The notes: generated from the letters alone by a model not told the origin. Positions 31,241 to 40,803 are shown, counted from the first letter of the stretch. The stretch: DNA of 43,983 bases from an uncultured Burkholderiales bacterium (GCA_903842945.1 CAIMNS010000129.1:1-43983), one strand, 5' to 3'. Translations and numbers: made by a program.

Positions 31241-31266
31241 CCCATTGATTCGACTGCACCAATGGG
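31241..31266. other. Hairpin in the convergent gap between the nucleotidyltransferase and fdsD
   Basis: CCCATTG (31241-31247) and CAATGGG (31260-31266) form a perfect 7-bp stem with a 12-base loop, centred in the 99-base convergent gap. It has no T tract, so terminator function is uncertain. Confidence 0.35.
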
Positions 31267-31313
31267 TGAGCGAGTCAAACTGCCTGCTCTGCACTTGCTG
31301 ATGAACATCCAAT

Positions 31314-31562
31314 CTATTTTCTAGGCGCCACCCTTTGAGTTGCCAGCAACGCCAAATTCTCTTTGACTGCTTCACGAACGATCTCATGCAAGTCACTGGT
31401 CGATGCGTCATCGATGTTGGTGATGAGCGCTTCTCGCATACGTGGCTCCCAGAACTTTTTAAGATGCTGTGCAATGTCTTGCTTGGCTACTTGACGATCA
31501 GGCATGCTTTGGAAAAAATCCCCAATTTGATTGGCCATTTTCACTAAATTACCTGTGTCCAT
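31314..31562 (-). CDS. fdsD: Formate dehydrogenase subunit delta
   Basis: An 82-residue protein beginning MDTGNLVKMANQIGDFFQSMPD and continuing with HLKKFWEPRMREAL, the recognised FdsD pattern. In Cupriavidus, FdsD is needed for an active enzyme and binds the core; it carries no cofactor itself. It is the last gene of the fds operon, 15 bases after fdhD, the same order as fdsGBACD. Confidence 0.92.
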   Translation of the reverse strand: MDTGNLVKMANQIGDFFQSMPDRQVAKQDIAQHLKKFWEPRMREALITNIDDASTSDLHEIVREAVKENLALLATQRVAPRK

Positions 31563-31577
31563 TTTTCCTAACCCATT

Positions 31578-32414
31578 TCATCCAGTTGAGAGAACGCTTT
31601 GACAAAAGCGTTCAGGGAAACTGTACACCACCATCTTTTCATCGCGAACATACCCCGCTAGGGCCAGGTTGTTTTCTTTTGCAACCTCAATGGCAAAGCA
31701 AGTCGGCGCAGAAACCGCTGCTAGCAAGCCCGCCCCAAAGACCACGGCCTTTTGAACCATTTCAAAGCTAGCTCGACTGGTGATGCAAAAAAAGCCAGAG
31801 GCAGGATTGACCTTGTGGCGCACCAAGTGACCAATCAGCTTGTCCAGCGCAATGTGGCGCCCAATGTCCTCTCTGACCTGCAAAATTCCACCCGTCAGAT
31901 CGACCCAAGCTGCAGCATGCGTAGAACCCGTTAGCCTTTGGACATGCTGCCAATTGCGCAAGTCTTTTTCCGCTTTGATGACCGCCTGTGCGCTCACCCG
32001 CACAGGACCCACAGGCAGCAAATTTCTGCGCACCTGAGAGAGGCTATCTGTCCCACAAAGTCCACACCCCGTTCTTCCTGCAAGGCTTCTACGGCGCTCT
32101 TTAAGGCGCCACTCACATGCAGAGGAAACCTCCATATGCAACTCCATGCCCGCCTCAACGGCTCGCGTCTCGACACCGTAAAGCTCTTGGGCAGCGTCAA
32201 GCAAACCCTCGGTCAATGCAAACCCAAGTGCAAAATCTTCCAAATCTGCGGGACTGGCCATCATGACCGCATGCGAAATGCCGTTGAAAATCATTGCCAC
32301 AGGGACCTCTTGTGCAATGAAATCTTGCCTCAATTGGTGATGCTCAGATGTGAAACTCGCGACCACAAGTTGGCTGACCCCAGTTGGAAGTACCTCAACA
32401 GAGTTGGCCATCAT
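31578..32414 (-). CDS. fdhD: Formate dehydrogenase accessory sulfurtransferase FdhD (FdsC)
   Basis: A 278-residue FdhD protein that transfers sulfur to the molybdenum cofactor before its insertion into the formate dehydrogenase alpha subunit. The sulfur-carrying motif is intact as RTGCGLCG (Cys117 and Cys120), and the family block LEDFALGFALTEG is present (about 58-70). ATG 32414 overlaps the fdsA stop (ATGATG context), so the two are coupled. In Cupriavidus the gene in this position is called fdsC. Confidence 0.94.
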   Translation of the reverse strand: MMANSVEVLPTGVSQLVVASFTSEHHQLRQDFIAQEVPVAMIFNGISHAVMMASPADLEDFALGFALTEGLLDAAQELYGVETRAVEAGMELHMEVSSACEWRLKERRRSLAGRTGCGLCGTDSLSQVRRNLLPVGPVRVSAQAVIKAEKDLRNWQHVQRLTGSTHAAAWVDLTGGILQVREDIGRHIALDKLIGHLVRHKVNPASGFFCITSRASFEMVQKAVVFGAGLLAAVSAPTCFAIEVAKENNLALAGYVRDEKMVVYSFPERFCQSVLSTG

Positions 32415-35293
32415 TTGTTGAGGGTCTCAGCGTGTTGGGCGTCGGTCTTGGGCAACAAATCGATTTGATGCTTGCTGAATTTCACGTAGCGCTTTTGCCA
32501 ATCAGAGGGCTGGCTCACGGCAACCACTTGAACGGCCGTGACCTTGTATTCGGGGCAATTGGTCGCCCAATCAGAGCTGTCGGTCGTGATCACATTGGCA
32601 CCAGACTCGGGGAAGTGAAAGGTCGTGTACACCACGCCAGGCTGCATGCGATCACTCACCTCTGCACGCAACACAGTCCGTCCTGCACGACTCTCGATGC
32701 CTACCCAATCCATGTGCTTGATGCCGCGCTCTAGTGCATCATGAGCATGGATCTCCAATCGATCTTCGCTGTGCCAGACGTTGTTGGCTGTGCGACGAGT
32801 TTGCGCACCCACGTTGTATTGAGACAAGATTCTCCCCGTGGTGAGCAACAAAGGAAACTTTTGCGTCACCTTTTCATCGCTTGCGATGTACTGGGTGTTG
32901 AAGAACCTTCCCTTGCCCCGCACAAAATGGTCAATGTGCATGGTGGGTGTTCCGCCCTCTTGCGTCTCTTCGTTACAAGGCCACTGCAAGCTGCCCAAGC
33001 GTTCAATCTTCTCATAACTGACACCTTGAAAGCTCGGGGTCAAGTCGGCGATTTCCTGCATGATTTGCTCGGGGTGATCGTAATGCATCTTGTAGCCCAG
33101 TGCATGGGCGAACTTCAAAGTCACCTCCCAATCTGCCAAGCCAGCTTGGGGAGGCATCACTTGGCTCACCCTTGAAATACGACGCTCAGCGTTGGTGAAG
33201 GTACCGTCCTTTTCTAAAAATGAGCTGCCTGGTAGGAACACGTGCGCAAATTTAGCCGTTTCATTGAGGAAGATGTCCTGGACCACAATGCAATCCATGG
33301 CAGACAAGGCGGCCTCAACGTGCTGTGTATTGGGGTCTGATTGGACAATGTCCTCGCCTTGGCAATACAAGCCCTTGAAGCTTCCATCCAAAGCCGCTTC
33401 AAACATGTTGGGAATTCGAAGACCCGGCTCAGGACTCAGGGTCACGCCCCAAGCATCTTCAAAGAGCGTGCGAGTTGTCGTGTCCGAGATATGACGGTAT
33501 CCGGGCAACTCATGGGGAAAGCTCCCCATGTCACAGCTTCCTTGCACATTGTTTTGACCACGCAAGGGACTGATGCCAACACCTTCTCGACCGACCATCC
33601 CGCAAGCCATGGCCAAATTGGCAATACCTAGAACCATGGTGGAGCCTTGGGCATGCTCCGTGACGCCTAGACCATAGTAAATGGCTGAATTGGGGCCACT
33701 TGCATACAAACGAGCCGCCGCACGAACTTCTCCCGCAGGCACGCCTGTGATCGCTTCAAACGCTTCGGGTGAGTTTTCAACTTTTGAGACAAACTCGCTC
33801 CAGTCCTTGAAACTTTGGTCTTCGCAACGCTCTTTGACATAGGCGTCGGCGATCAAACCTTCGGTCACAACGACATGCGCCAAAGCGGTGATGATGGCGA
33901 CATTCGTGCCAGGTTTCAGCGCAAGGTGATGGTCAGCCTTCACGTGAACAGAATTCACCAAATCTATTTTGCGCGGGTCCATCACAATCAATTGAGCGCC
34001 CTTGCGAAGGCGGCGTTTCATGCGAGAGGCAAAGACGGGGTGTGCGTCCGTGGGGTTGGCGCCAATGACCATGATGACATCTGCATGTTGAACGGACTTA
34101 AAAGTTTGTGTTCCTGCAGAGGTGCCCATGGTTTGTCCTAAACCATAGCCCGTCGGTGAATGACAAACGCGGGCACAGGTGTCGACGTTGTTGTTTCCAA
34201 AAGCAGCACGAACCAGTTTTTGGACCAAATAGGTTTCTTCGTTCGTGCAGCGAGACGAGGTGATGCCACCAACAGAATCTATGCCATGCTCGACTTGGAT
34301 CTTCTTGATGCGACTGGCTGCATAACTGAACGCCTCCTCCCAACTCACAATCTTCCAAGGATCGCTGATCTTGTCACGAATCATGGGTGTGGTGATGCGG
34401 TCTTGATGGGTCGCGTAACCCCAAGCAAAGCGCCCTTTTACACAAGAATGTCCCTCATTGGCCTTGCCCTCTTTCCATGGCACCATTCGAACAACGGTGT
34501 TGCCCTTCATTTCGGCTTTGAAGCCGCAACCTACCCCACAGTAGGCACACGTTGTGATGATGCTGTGCTCGGGTTGACCCAGCTCGATGATCGATTTTTC
34601 TTGCAAAGTGGCCGTCGGACAAGCTTCAACACAGGCACCACAAGAAACACAGTCACTCTCCATGAAGCTTTGGTCTTGACCGGCTGACACACGGCTCTCA
34701 AAGCCACGCCCAGAAATGGTCAGCGCAAAGGTACCTTGCGTTTCTTCACAGGCCCTGACGCAGCGGTTGCAAACGATGCACTTGCTGGGATCGTAGGTGA
34801 AATAGGGATTGGACTCGTCCTTTTCTAGGTCACAATGGTGAGCGCCCGCTTGGGCTCCCACGCCATAACGCACATTGCGCAATCCCACCACACCCGCTTG
34901 GGTTTGCAATTCACAGTTGCCATTGGCACTGCAGGTCAAACAATCCAAGGGATGGTCACTGATGTACAGCTCCATCACACCTTTGCGCAACTCTTGCAAT
35001 CGAGGTGTTTGCGTGTGCACCACCATGCCCGCTTCAGCAGGGGTTGTGCATGAGGCAGGCGTGCCTTTTCGACCATCGATCTCCACCAAGCAAAGACGGC
35101 ATGAGCCAAAAGGCTCCAAACTATCGGTGGCACACAGCTTGGGCACTTGAATTCCTACATCGACTGCTGCACGCATCAAAGACGTTCCCTGAGGCACTGA
35201 AACTTGATAACCGTCGATCGTCAAGTCGACCCATTCCAAGGACTCTCTAGCTGGGGTCCCGTGATCAATGTCTTGTTTGAATGGATTTAACAT
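32411..35293 (-). CDS. fdsA: NAD-dependent formate dehydrogenase alpha (molybdenum) subunit
   Basis: A 960-residue catalytic subunit that oxidises formate to CO2. From the N-terminus: a [2Fe-2S] domain (Cys54, 65, 68, 82), a His-Cys3 [4Fe-4S] site (His114, Cys118, 121, 127), two ferredoxin-type clusters (Cys172/175/178/182 and Cys215/218/221/225), the molybdopterin-domain cluster (Cys249, 252, 256, 284), and the active-site Cys377-His378 (ARVCHSP) that ligates molybdenum. It uses cysteine, not selenocysteine. AAGGAGG four bases before ATG 35293 overlaps the end of fdsB and fixes the start. It works with FdsB and FdsG to reduce NAD+. Confidence 0.96.
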   Translation of the reverse strand: MLNPFKQDIDHGTPARESLEWVDLTIDGYQVSVPQGTSLMRAAVDVGIQVPKLCATDSLEPFGSCRLCLVEIDGRKGTPASCTTPAEAGMVVHTQTPRLQELRKGVMELYISDHPLDCLTCSANGNCELQTQAGVVGLRNVRYGVGAQAGAHHCDLEKDESNPYFTYDPSKCIVCNRCVRACEETQGTFALTISGRGFESRVSAGQDQSFMESDCVSCGACVEACPTATLQEKSIIELGQPEHSIITTCAYCGVGCGFKAEMKGNTVVRMVPWKEGKANEGHSCVKGRFAWGYATHQDRITTPMIRDKISDPWKIVSWEEAFSYAASRIKKIQVEHGIDSVGGITSSRCTNEETYLVQKLVRAAFGNNNVDTCARVCHSPTGYGLGQTMGTSAGTQTFKSVQHADVIMVIGANPTDAHPVFASRMKRRLRKGAQLIVMDPRKIDLVNSVHVKADHHLALKPGTNVAIITALAHVVVTEGLIADAYVKERCEDQSFKDWSEFVSKVENSPEAFEAITGVPAGEVRAAARLYASGPNSAIYYGLGVTEHAQGSTMVLGIANLAMACGMVGREGVGISPLRGQNNVQGSCDMGSFPHELPGYRHISDTTTRTLFEDAWGVTLSPEPGLRIPNMFEAALDGSFKGLYCQGEDIVQSDPNTQHVEAALSAMDCIVVQDIFLNETAKFAHVFLPGSSFLEKDGTFTNAERRISRVSQVMPPQAGLADWEVTLKFAHALGYKMHYDHPEQIMQEIADLTPSFQGVSYEKIERLGSLQWPCNEETQEGGTPTMHIDHFVRGKGRFFNTQYIASDEKVTQKFPLLLTTGRILSQYNVGAQTRRTANNVWHSEDRLEIHAHDALERGIKHMDWVGIESRAGRTVLRAEVSDRMQPGVVYTTFHFPESGANVITTDSSDWATNCPEYKVTAVQVVAVSQPSDWQKRYVKFSKHQIDLLPKTDAQHAETLNK

Positions 35294-35302
35294 CTCGCCT
35301 CC

Positions 35303-36862
35303 TTAAGATTTCTCTTGTTCAAGTGCTTGGATACCAAAATCCTGAGGATAGTGATTCAAGGCTGACAACACCGGGTAAGGCGTCATGCCACCCATGGCAC
35401 ACAAACTGCCACTGAGCATGGTGCTGCACAAGTCACGCAACAGATGCACTTGTTGTTCCTTGTTCTGGTTCGAGGTGATGCGATCAATCACCTCGACCCC
35501 GCGAGTTGAACCAATTCGACAGGGTGTGCATTTACCGCAACTCTCTAGCGCACAGAACTCCATGGCATAACGCGCCAGTTGAGACATGTCTGCTGTGTCA
35601 TCGTGAACCACAAGGCCACCATGCCCAACCACCGCACCGATTGCGGCGTAGGCCTCGTAATCCAGGGGCACGTCCCATTGCGATTCTGGCACATAGGCGC
35701 CGAGTGGTCCACCTACTTGTACCGCTTTGATCGGGCGAGCGCTTCGGCTGCCGCCCCCAAAATCGTACAAAAGCTCACGCAAGGTGACGCCAAAGGCTTT
35801 TTCAACCAATCCACCCTGTTTGATGTTCCCAGCGATTTGAAATGGCAAGGTGCCGTGGGAGCGGCCCACACCAAAGTCACGGTAGAAAGAGGCTCCCTTG
35901 GCCAAGATCAAGGGGACTGTGGCGAGCGTGATCACATTGTTAATGACAGTGGGAAGGCCAAACAAACCCTCCACCGCAGGCAAGGGTGGTTTGGCACGCA
36001 CAATACCGCGTTTGCCTTCAAGGCTCTCAAGAAGGGCTGTTTCTTCGCCGCAAACGTAGGAGCCAGCGGCTTTTCTCACGGTCAACGTGAACGCATGGCT
36101 CGTCCCACAAATGCTTGGACCTAAGTACCCAGCCTTGGTAGCAAGTTGGATGGCCTCGTTCATCACGGCAACAGCTCGTGGATACTCAGAACGGATGTAG
36201 ATATAGCCTTCATCAGCACCGACGGCGAGGCCTGCGATGACCATCCCCTCAATCAACATGAAGGGGTCGCCTTCCATCGTCATGCGATCTGAAAACGTAC
36301 CCGAGTCCCCCTCGTCTGCATTGCAAACGATGTACTTTGAGTGGCCCGGTGCATTCAAGACGGTGCGCCATTTGATGCCAGCTGGAAACGCTGCACCTCC
36401 GCGACCACGCAAACCAGCGTCAGTGACCTCTTGAACAATGGCCGCACCCTCCATGGACAAGGCGCGCTTTAACCCTGCCCAACCTGAGTGAGCTTCGTAA
36501 TCCACCAATGACAAAGGATCGGTGACCCCCATTCGGGCAAACGTCAGGCGTTCTTGCTTTGCAAGGTAAGGTATTTTTTCAGTGATGCCATGACAGAGTG
36601 GATGCGCCTCACCCTTGAGCATACCGGCGTCTAAGAGAGACGAGACATCTTCTTTTTCAACGGGCCCGTAAGCAACTCGGCCACGAGATGTCTCCACCTC
36701 AAGCAGTGTTTCCAACCAAAAAAGGCCACGAGAGCTGTTTCGAACGATCTGAACAGCCAAGCCACGTGACTTGGCTTGCTTTTCTACTTCCGCAGCAACC
36801 TCATCTGCACCTACGGCCAGTGCAGCGCTGTCACGGGGCACAAAAACCTTGATGGCACTCAT
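35303..36862 (-). CDS. fdsB: Formate dehydrogenase beta (NADH-binding, NuoF-like) subunit
   Basis: A 519-residue diaphorase subunit. It has a short thioredoxin-like N-terminal part, then the FMN/NAD region with LRGRGGAAFPAGIKW, NADEGDSGTFSDR and the GEETALLESLEG block. It ends with the [4Fe-4S] domain ESCGKCTPCRIGSTRG plus a later cysteine (LCSTML region). It passes electrons from the alpha subunit's clusters to NAD+. Its ATG overlaps the fdsG stop (ATGA, 36859-36862), and fdsA follows ten bases after its stop. Confidence 0.95.
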   Translation of the reverse strand: MSAIKVFVPRDSAALAVGADEVAAEVEKQAKSRGLAVQIVRNSSRGLFWLETLLEVETSRGRVAYGPVEKEDVSSLLDAGMLKGEAHPLCHGITEKIPYLAKQERLTFARMGVTDPLSLVDYEAHSGWAGLKRALSMEGAAIVQEVTDAGLRGRGGAAFPAGIKWRTVLNAPGHSKYIVCNADEGDSGTFSDRMTMEGDPFMLIEGMVIAGLAVGADEGYIYIRSEYPRAVAVMNEAIQLATKAGYLGPSICGTSHAFTLTVRKAAGSYVCGEETALLESLEGKRGIVRAKPPLPAVEGLFGLPTVINNVITLATVPLILAKGASFYRDFGVGRSHGTLPFQIAGNIKQGGLVEKAFGVTLRELLYDFGGGSRSARPIKAVQVGGPLGAYVPESQWDVPLDYEAYAAIGAVVGHGGLVVHDDTADMSQLARYAMEFCALESCGKCTPCRIGSTRGVEVIDRITSNQNKEQQVHLLRDLCSTMLSGSLCAMGGMTPYPVLSALNHYPQDFGIQALEQEKS

Positions 36863-37335
36863 GGGCTTGCCTCCAATTGGTTCAAGATGTCCTTTAACTT
36901 TTGAGCAGACACACGGGCGAACAATCGGTCATCGAGCTGAATGGCTGGAGAAGAGGCACAAAGGCCTAAGCAGTAAGCTGCCTCTAAAGTGACTGCGCCG
37001 TTTGAGCTTGTGGCGTTGGTCTTGCACCCCAAGATGTTTTCTGCAAGCACCATCAAGTCCTCTGCTCCGCAGGCTTGACAAGACTCAGCTCGACACACTT
37101 GCAAGGTGTGTTTCCCCGCTGGCTGTGTTTTGAAGAAATGATAGTAGCTGATCACGCCATGCACTTCAGCTCTTGACAAGTTCAAACCCTCTGCAATGGC
37201 ACTCACCGATTCAGGAGGGACATGACCGATGTGGTCCTGAATCGCATGCAAGAGGGGCAACAAAGCCCCTTTCATGCTCTGGTGAGACTCAATCAACTCA
37301 TGGATTAAAACAAGTTGATCAGATGTGATGTTCAT
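36859..37335 (-). CDS. fdsG: Formate dehydrogenase gamma (NuoE-like) subunit
   Basis: A 158-residue [2Fe-2S] thioredoxin-like subunit. Cluster ligands are Cys81, Cys86, Cys122 and Cys126 (VCRAESCQAC and YCLGLCASSP). The N-terminal helices (LLPLLHAIQDHIGHVP) and VISYYHFFKTQPAGKH are family hallmarks. It is the first fds gene, 84 bases after the oxlT-like gene on the same strand. The ribosome-binding site before ATG 37335 is poor. Confidence 0.95.
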   Translation of the reverse strand: MNITSDQLVLIHELIESHQSMKGALLPLLHAIQDHIGHVPPESVSAIAEGLNLSRAEVHGVISYYHFFKTQPAGKHTLQVCRAESCQACGAEDLMVLAENILGCKTNATSSNGAVTLEAAYCLGLCASSPAIQLDDRLFARVSAQKLKDILNQLEASP

Positions 37336-37419
37336 GATGGAGGCGCGAAAGCTAAGTTTGAGGACAGGTGATGAAAGCTAAGGCTCAAGGGGTCGCAAGT
37401 TAGCCACCCCTTTGCACAC

Positions 37420-39090
37420 TTAGTTAAAAAACTTACCGACGCTTAGACCCGTGCGATAGACACCCCAAGCCAAGGGAACACCCACAGCGGCCCAGGCCAG
37501 CCACACCCATTGAGCTTTGTTTTGATGAAAGGCCTCGTCACTGCTACCAAGCTCAGAGGCAGCAGCACGCTCATGCGCGAGTTTTTTCTCTTGAGCCAAC
37601 TCTGCGTCAGTCATGAAGTACTTGCGATCCACGGGTTGAACCAACAAGTTACAGATCAAGCCAATGACCAACATCCCGACCAAAATGTACATGGTCTGGT
37701 TGTAGACCTGCTCACGTGGAATGCCCAAGCTCAATTGATAGTCACGCATGTAGTTCACCACCACTGGCCCCAAAATCCCGGCTGTGGCCCATGCTGTCAA
37801 CAAGCGACCATGGATCGCGCCAACCATTTGCGTACCAAACAAATCGGCCAAGTAAGCGGGTACCGTCGCAAAGCCTCCACCGTACATGCTTAAAATAATG
37901 CAAAAAGCCGACACGAACAAGAGCTTGTTGCCAGAACCCGCACTTGCAGGAATGCTTGCATACAACAGTCCGCCCAGCACAAAAAAGACGACATACGTCA
38001 TCTTGCGGCCGAGTTTGTCTGAAAAGCTGGCCCACACAAAACGCCCACCAATGTTGAACAAGCTGAGCAGTGCAGTGAAGCCCGCCGCGACACCAGCAAT
38101 GGCCGTCAACTGCGCTTTGTCGAGTTCGCCAAATTTTACGTCGAGGCCCATCAAGGCTCCACCAAACACCTCTTGAAGCATGGGACTGGCCATGCCAATC
38201 ACACCTATGCCTGCCGAGACGTTCATGCAAAGCACCATCCACACCAACCAGAACTGAGGAATACCCCATACTTTGCTGACATGCACGTGACCTTGGGTGA
38301 TCATGGCATTGGAGCTTTGTGCCAAAGGAGGGGTCCAATTGTTGGGCTTCCAGCCTGTGGCTGGCACACGGTAGGACAATGCACCTCCTATCATGAAAAC
38401 AAAATAGGCTATGGCCATCGAGATGAAGGTCTGAGTCACGCCAACATCGGTGTCGCTCGCAAAGGTCTTCATCAACTCAGCGGCCAAGGGCGAGCCAATC
38501 ATCGCTCCACCACCAAAGCCCATGATGGCCATGCCCGTGGCCATGCCCCGTCGGTCTGGGAACCACTTGATCAAGGTGCTGACCGGCGAGATGTAGCCAA
38601 GCCCAAGCCCGATGCCCCCAATCACCCCAGAGCCCAGCAACATGAGCCAGAACTGATGCAGGTGCACACCCAGTGCGGAGATCAACATTCCGCCACACCA
38701 GCAAAAGGCACTGACCACACCAGCCTTGCGAGGGCCAACACGCTCAAGCCACCCACCCCACAAAGCAGCAGAGGAGCCCAGCAACACAAAGAAAAGTGTG
38801 TACATCCAGCCTAAGGTTGAGATCTTCCAATCGCAGTTGGTCACGAACAGCTCTTGAAAGAAACCAATTTCAGGGCCGCATTTGATGGCCTCCTTGATGC
38901 CCAAAGCTTTTGACAATGGCAACCAAAAAACAGAAAAGCCGTAAGCCATGCCAATGCACAAGTGAATGGCCAAGGCGGCGGGCGGCACCAGCCAGCGGTT
39001 GAATCCAGGATTGGCGATGATTCTTTGCTTTGATAAAAAGCTTGCCTGATCATGCGCCTCAGCGTCTTCTGCATGAGCGTCTATGGTCAT
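37420..39090 (-). CDS. OFA-family MFS transporter (oxalate/formate antiporter OxlT-like)
   Basis: A 556-residue, about 12-helix major facilitator of the oxalate:formate antiporter family. Visible are the N-terminal NRWLVPPAALAIHLCIGMAYGFSVFWLPLSKALG, the long first periplasmic insert with Cys residues (KCGPEIGFFQELFVTNCDWK), SPVSTLIKWFPDRRGMATGMAIMGFGGGAMIG, and RFVWASFSDKLGRK in the second half. A charged cytosolic insert and a C-terminal extra hydrophobic segment make it longer than OxlT itself. AAAGGAG precedes ATG 39090. As the gene just upstream of fdsG it likely supplies formate or exchanges oxalate and formate; the direction is not known. Confidence 0.88.
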   Translation of the reverse strand: MTIDAHAEDAEAHDQASFLSKQRIIANPGFNRWLVPPAALAIHLCIGMAYGFSVFWLPLSKALGIKEAIKCGPEIGFFQELFVTNCDWKISTLGWMYTLFFVLLGSSAALWGGWLERVGPRKAGVVSAFCWCGGMLISALGVHLHQFWLMLLGSGVIGGIGLGLGYISPVSTLIKWFPDRRGMATGMAIMGFGGGAMIGSPLAAELMKTFASDTDVGVTQTFISMAIAYFVFMIGGALSYRVPATGWKPNNWTPPLAQSSNAMITQGHVHVSKVWGIPQFWLVWMVLCMNVSAGIGVIGMASPMLQEVFGGALMGLDVKFGELDKAQLTAIAGVAAGFTALLSLFNIGGRFVWASFSDKLGRKMTYVVFFVLGGLLYASIPASAGSGNKLLFVSAFCIILSMYGGGFATVPAYLADLFGTQMVGAIHGRLLTAWATAGILGPVVVNYMRDYQLSLGIPREQVYNQTMYILVGMLVIGLICNLLVQPVDRKYFMTDAELAQEKKLAHERAAASELGSSDEAFHQNKAQWVWLAWAAVGVPLAWGVYRTGLSVGKFFN

Positions 39091-39136
39091 GTCGTCTCCT
39101 TTTTAGTTTTAGGTATTAATTCCTAGAAATCAATAG

Positions 39137-39155
39137 ATATGCTTTGAATGCATAT
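39137..39155. promoter_or_regulatory. Inverted repeat at the predicted oxlT/fds start site
   Basis: ATATGC-TTTGAAT-GCATAT is a perfect 6-bp inverted repeat at the predicted transcription start. It is nested within TTCCTA (39120-39125) and TAGGAA (39163-39168), giving two concentric dyads suited to a dimeric or tetrameric regulator. Confidence 0.42.
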
Positions 39156-39159
39156 AGAT

Positions 39160-39187
39160 AGTATAGGAAATACGCTTTAACATCAAA
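39160..39187 (-). promoter_or_regulatory. Candidate sigma70 promoter for the oxlT-fds operon
   Basis: On the minus strand, -35 TTTGAT (39187-39182), a 16-base spacer and -10 TATACT (39165-39160). The predicted start near 39153 gives a leader of about 60 bases to the OxlT-like ATG. A dyad overlaps the start site. Confidence 0.45.
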
Positions 39188-39264
39188 CGAACGTAACAAA
39201 TGGCTAGATACAAACCCTTATAAAAGTTTGAATTGAATCAGAAAATATGATTTTTTTTAATAAG

Positions 39265-40080
39265 TTAAAACTTCACCCCAGTTCTGAACGCTTCAAGGCG
39301 AGCTTTTATTTGAGGGGCAATCAACTGTCCGTAGTGCTGCATCTCTTGAATTTCAATGGCCTTCATGGGCTGCAAAATACTTTGATGAAATTGTGGCAGT
39401 CCTTGAACTCGAGTCCACCATTTTTTGATGTGAGCTTGGTCTTCCAACCACACATTCAACAAGTCTAGAAAATGCAGGCGAGCCACATAAGGGATCAAAT
39501 TCACATCCGCCAGGGTCAACTCCTGGCCCAATATCCAAGGTTGATCATGGCTCAAAGCGGACTCTAGCAAAACAAAGGCCCTGTCATAGGCCTGAATGGC
39601 GTAGCCAACAAAGGGGGACTCCACGCCTTTCTCAAAGGTGGATTGAAAACGGTCGTACCTCTTTTGATCACCTACATTTCTGAGCCTGACCTCTCTTTCA
39701 GCAGGCGTCATGTTCTTCATCTTTTCTCTGAACATCGCAGAAAAACTGATCTCTGAAATCCCCTCATGCAAGCCTTCATCGACCAATTTGCTCCAAATAC
39801 GCATTTGAGACTTCAAGTAAGGGTCTTGGGGCGTGAGCTTTGGCGTCGGATAGATATCGTCCAAGTATTCACAGATCAACGTCGACTCGACAACAGAGCG
39901 GTTATCGTGCACCAAGGTTGGTACAACCCCTTTGGGGTTTAATTTCAAATATTTTTCTTCGTATTGTTCACTTTTAAAAAGATTGACCTGAACAGATTGC
40001 CACTCAAGGTTCTTCAAGCTCAAGGTCAAGCGTACTTTTTGGCAGCACACTGAATTTCCAAATTCATACAAAGTCAACAT
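39265..40080 (-). CDS. Glutathione S-transferase family protein
   Basis: A 271-residue GST. The N-terminal thioredoxin-fold domain begins MLTLYEFGNSVCCQKVRLTL, where the Ser/Cys after the first strand occupies the catalytic position. It continues with LNPKGVVPTLVHDNRSVVESTLICEYLDDIYP (cis-Pro and the glutathione-binding ES). The helical C-terminal domain holds LTLADVNLIPYVARL. It is longer than typical GSTs (about 220) through an insert around 110-160, resembling LigE/LigF- or dehalogenase-like relatives; the substrate is unknown. ATG 40080 fits the domain start, and an in-frame TTG at 40095 is less likely. It lies separate from the oxlT promoter region. Confidence 0.88.
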   Translation of the reverse strand: MLTLYEFGNSVCCQKVRLTLSLKNLEWQSVQVNLFKSEQYEEKYLKLNPKGVVPTLVHDNRSVVESTLICEYLDDIYPTPKLTPQDPYLKSQMRIWSKLVDEGLHEGISEISFSAMFREKMKNMTPAEREVRLRNVGDQKRYDRFQSTFEKGVESPFVGYAIQAYDRAFVLLESALSHDQPWILGQELTLADVNLIPYVARLHFLDLLNVWLEDQAHIKKWWTRVQGLPQFHQSILQPMKAIEIQEMQHYGQLIAPQIKARLEAFRTGVKF

Positions 40081-40194
40081 AGATTTTTCAGTCAAAGTTT
40101 AAAGGATCTAAAAAGAATTCAAGGCGGCATCAACTGAGCATGCCCAAGAGGTCGCATTGACCCAAGGCATCCATGACTTCTGAGGAAGAACGTC

Positions 40195-40803
40195 TCAGGC
40201 ATTGGTTTTTGTTCCCAAGGCCAAGAAAATGGGGTAAGCGCCATTTTTGCGCTCTGCAACATGGGCCGTTACAAACCTGATGTCCCTAAAACCAAACTCT
40301 TTGAGTTTGGAGGCAAACTCATCGCGATCAAACCCCAGATGAAAAACTCCCTCTGTGGGCGTGGCATGAAAACCGCCATCCTCGGTGTCCAAGTCTGCCA
40401 AAGCAATATGACCACCAGGTTTGAGATGCTCGGCAAATTTTTGAACCATGTTGTTGGTGTCTTCAACATGGTGCATGGCCATTGCACTCATGATCAGATC
40501 ATGTTCAACGCCCATGGGATGGGCCGTGATGTCTTGACAAAGAATCTCCACCTTGCCTTGCAAGTCTGGTTTTGACATCAACTTCTCTAACATGGACTCG
40601 GAGACATCCACTGCGGTAATTTTTTTCACAAAAGGTGCCACTTGAGAACTGATCAAGCCAGTACCTGCTCCAAAATCCATGACCGTCATCTGATCGTTCA
40701 ATGGCACATTGTCCAAAATGGCGGCTCCAATGGCTTGAGACATCTTTTTCCTCATCTCATTGGCATCCCAATTTGTGGATTTTTCTTTGAATAAATCAGT
40801 CAT
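40195..40803 (-). CDS. Class I SAM-dependent methyltransferase
   Basis: A 202-residue methyltransferase. The SAM-binding motif I is VMDFGAGTGLISSQVAPFV (about 41-59), followed by the acidic residue in ITAVDVSESML, motif IV DLIMSAMAMHHVED, and LKPGGHIALADLD. These fix the fold but not the substrate. The N-terminal FKEKSTNWDANEMRKKMSQAIGAAI is common in a group of small Comamonadaceae methyltransferases. It is 88 bases downstream of the TauE/SafE gene on the same strand and may be co-transcribed with it. Confidence 0.88.
   Translation of the reverse strand: MTDLFKEKSTNWDANEMRKKMSQAIGAAILDNVPLNDQMTVMDFGAGTGLISSQVAPFVKKITAVDVSESMLEKLMSKPDLQGKVEILCQDITAHPMGVEHDLIMSAMAMHHVEDTNNMVQKFAEHLKPGGHIALADLDTEDGGFHATPTEGVFHLGFDRDEFASKLKEFGFRDIRFVTAHVAERKNGAYPIFLALGTKTNA

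Noticed and set aside
38173-38814. Plus-strand open frame of 213 codons opposite the MFS transporter
   Set aside because: It is His/Gly/Gln-rich shadow sequence of a conserved membrane protein on the other strand.
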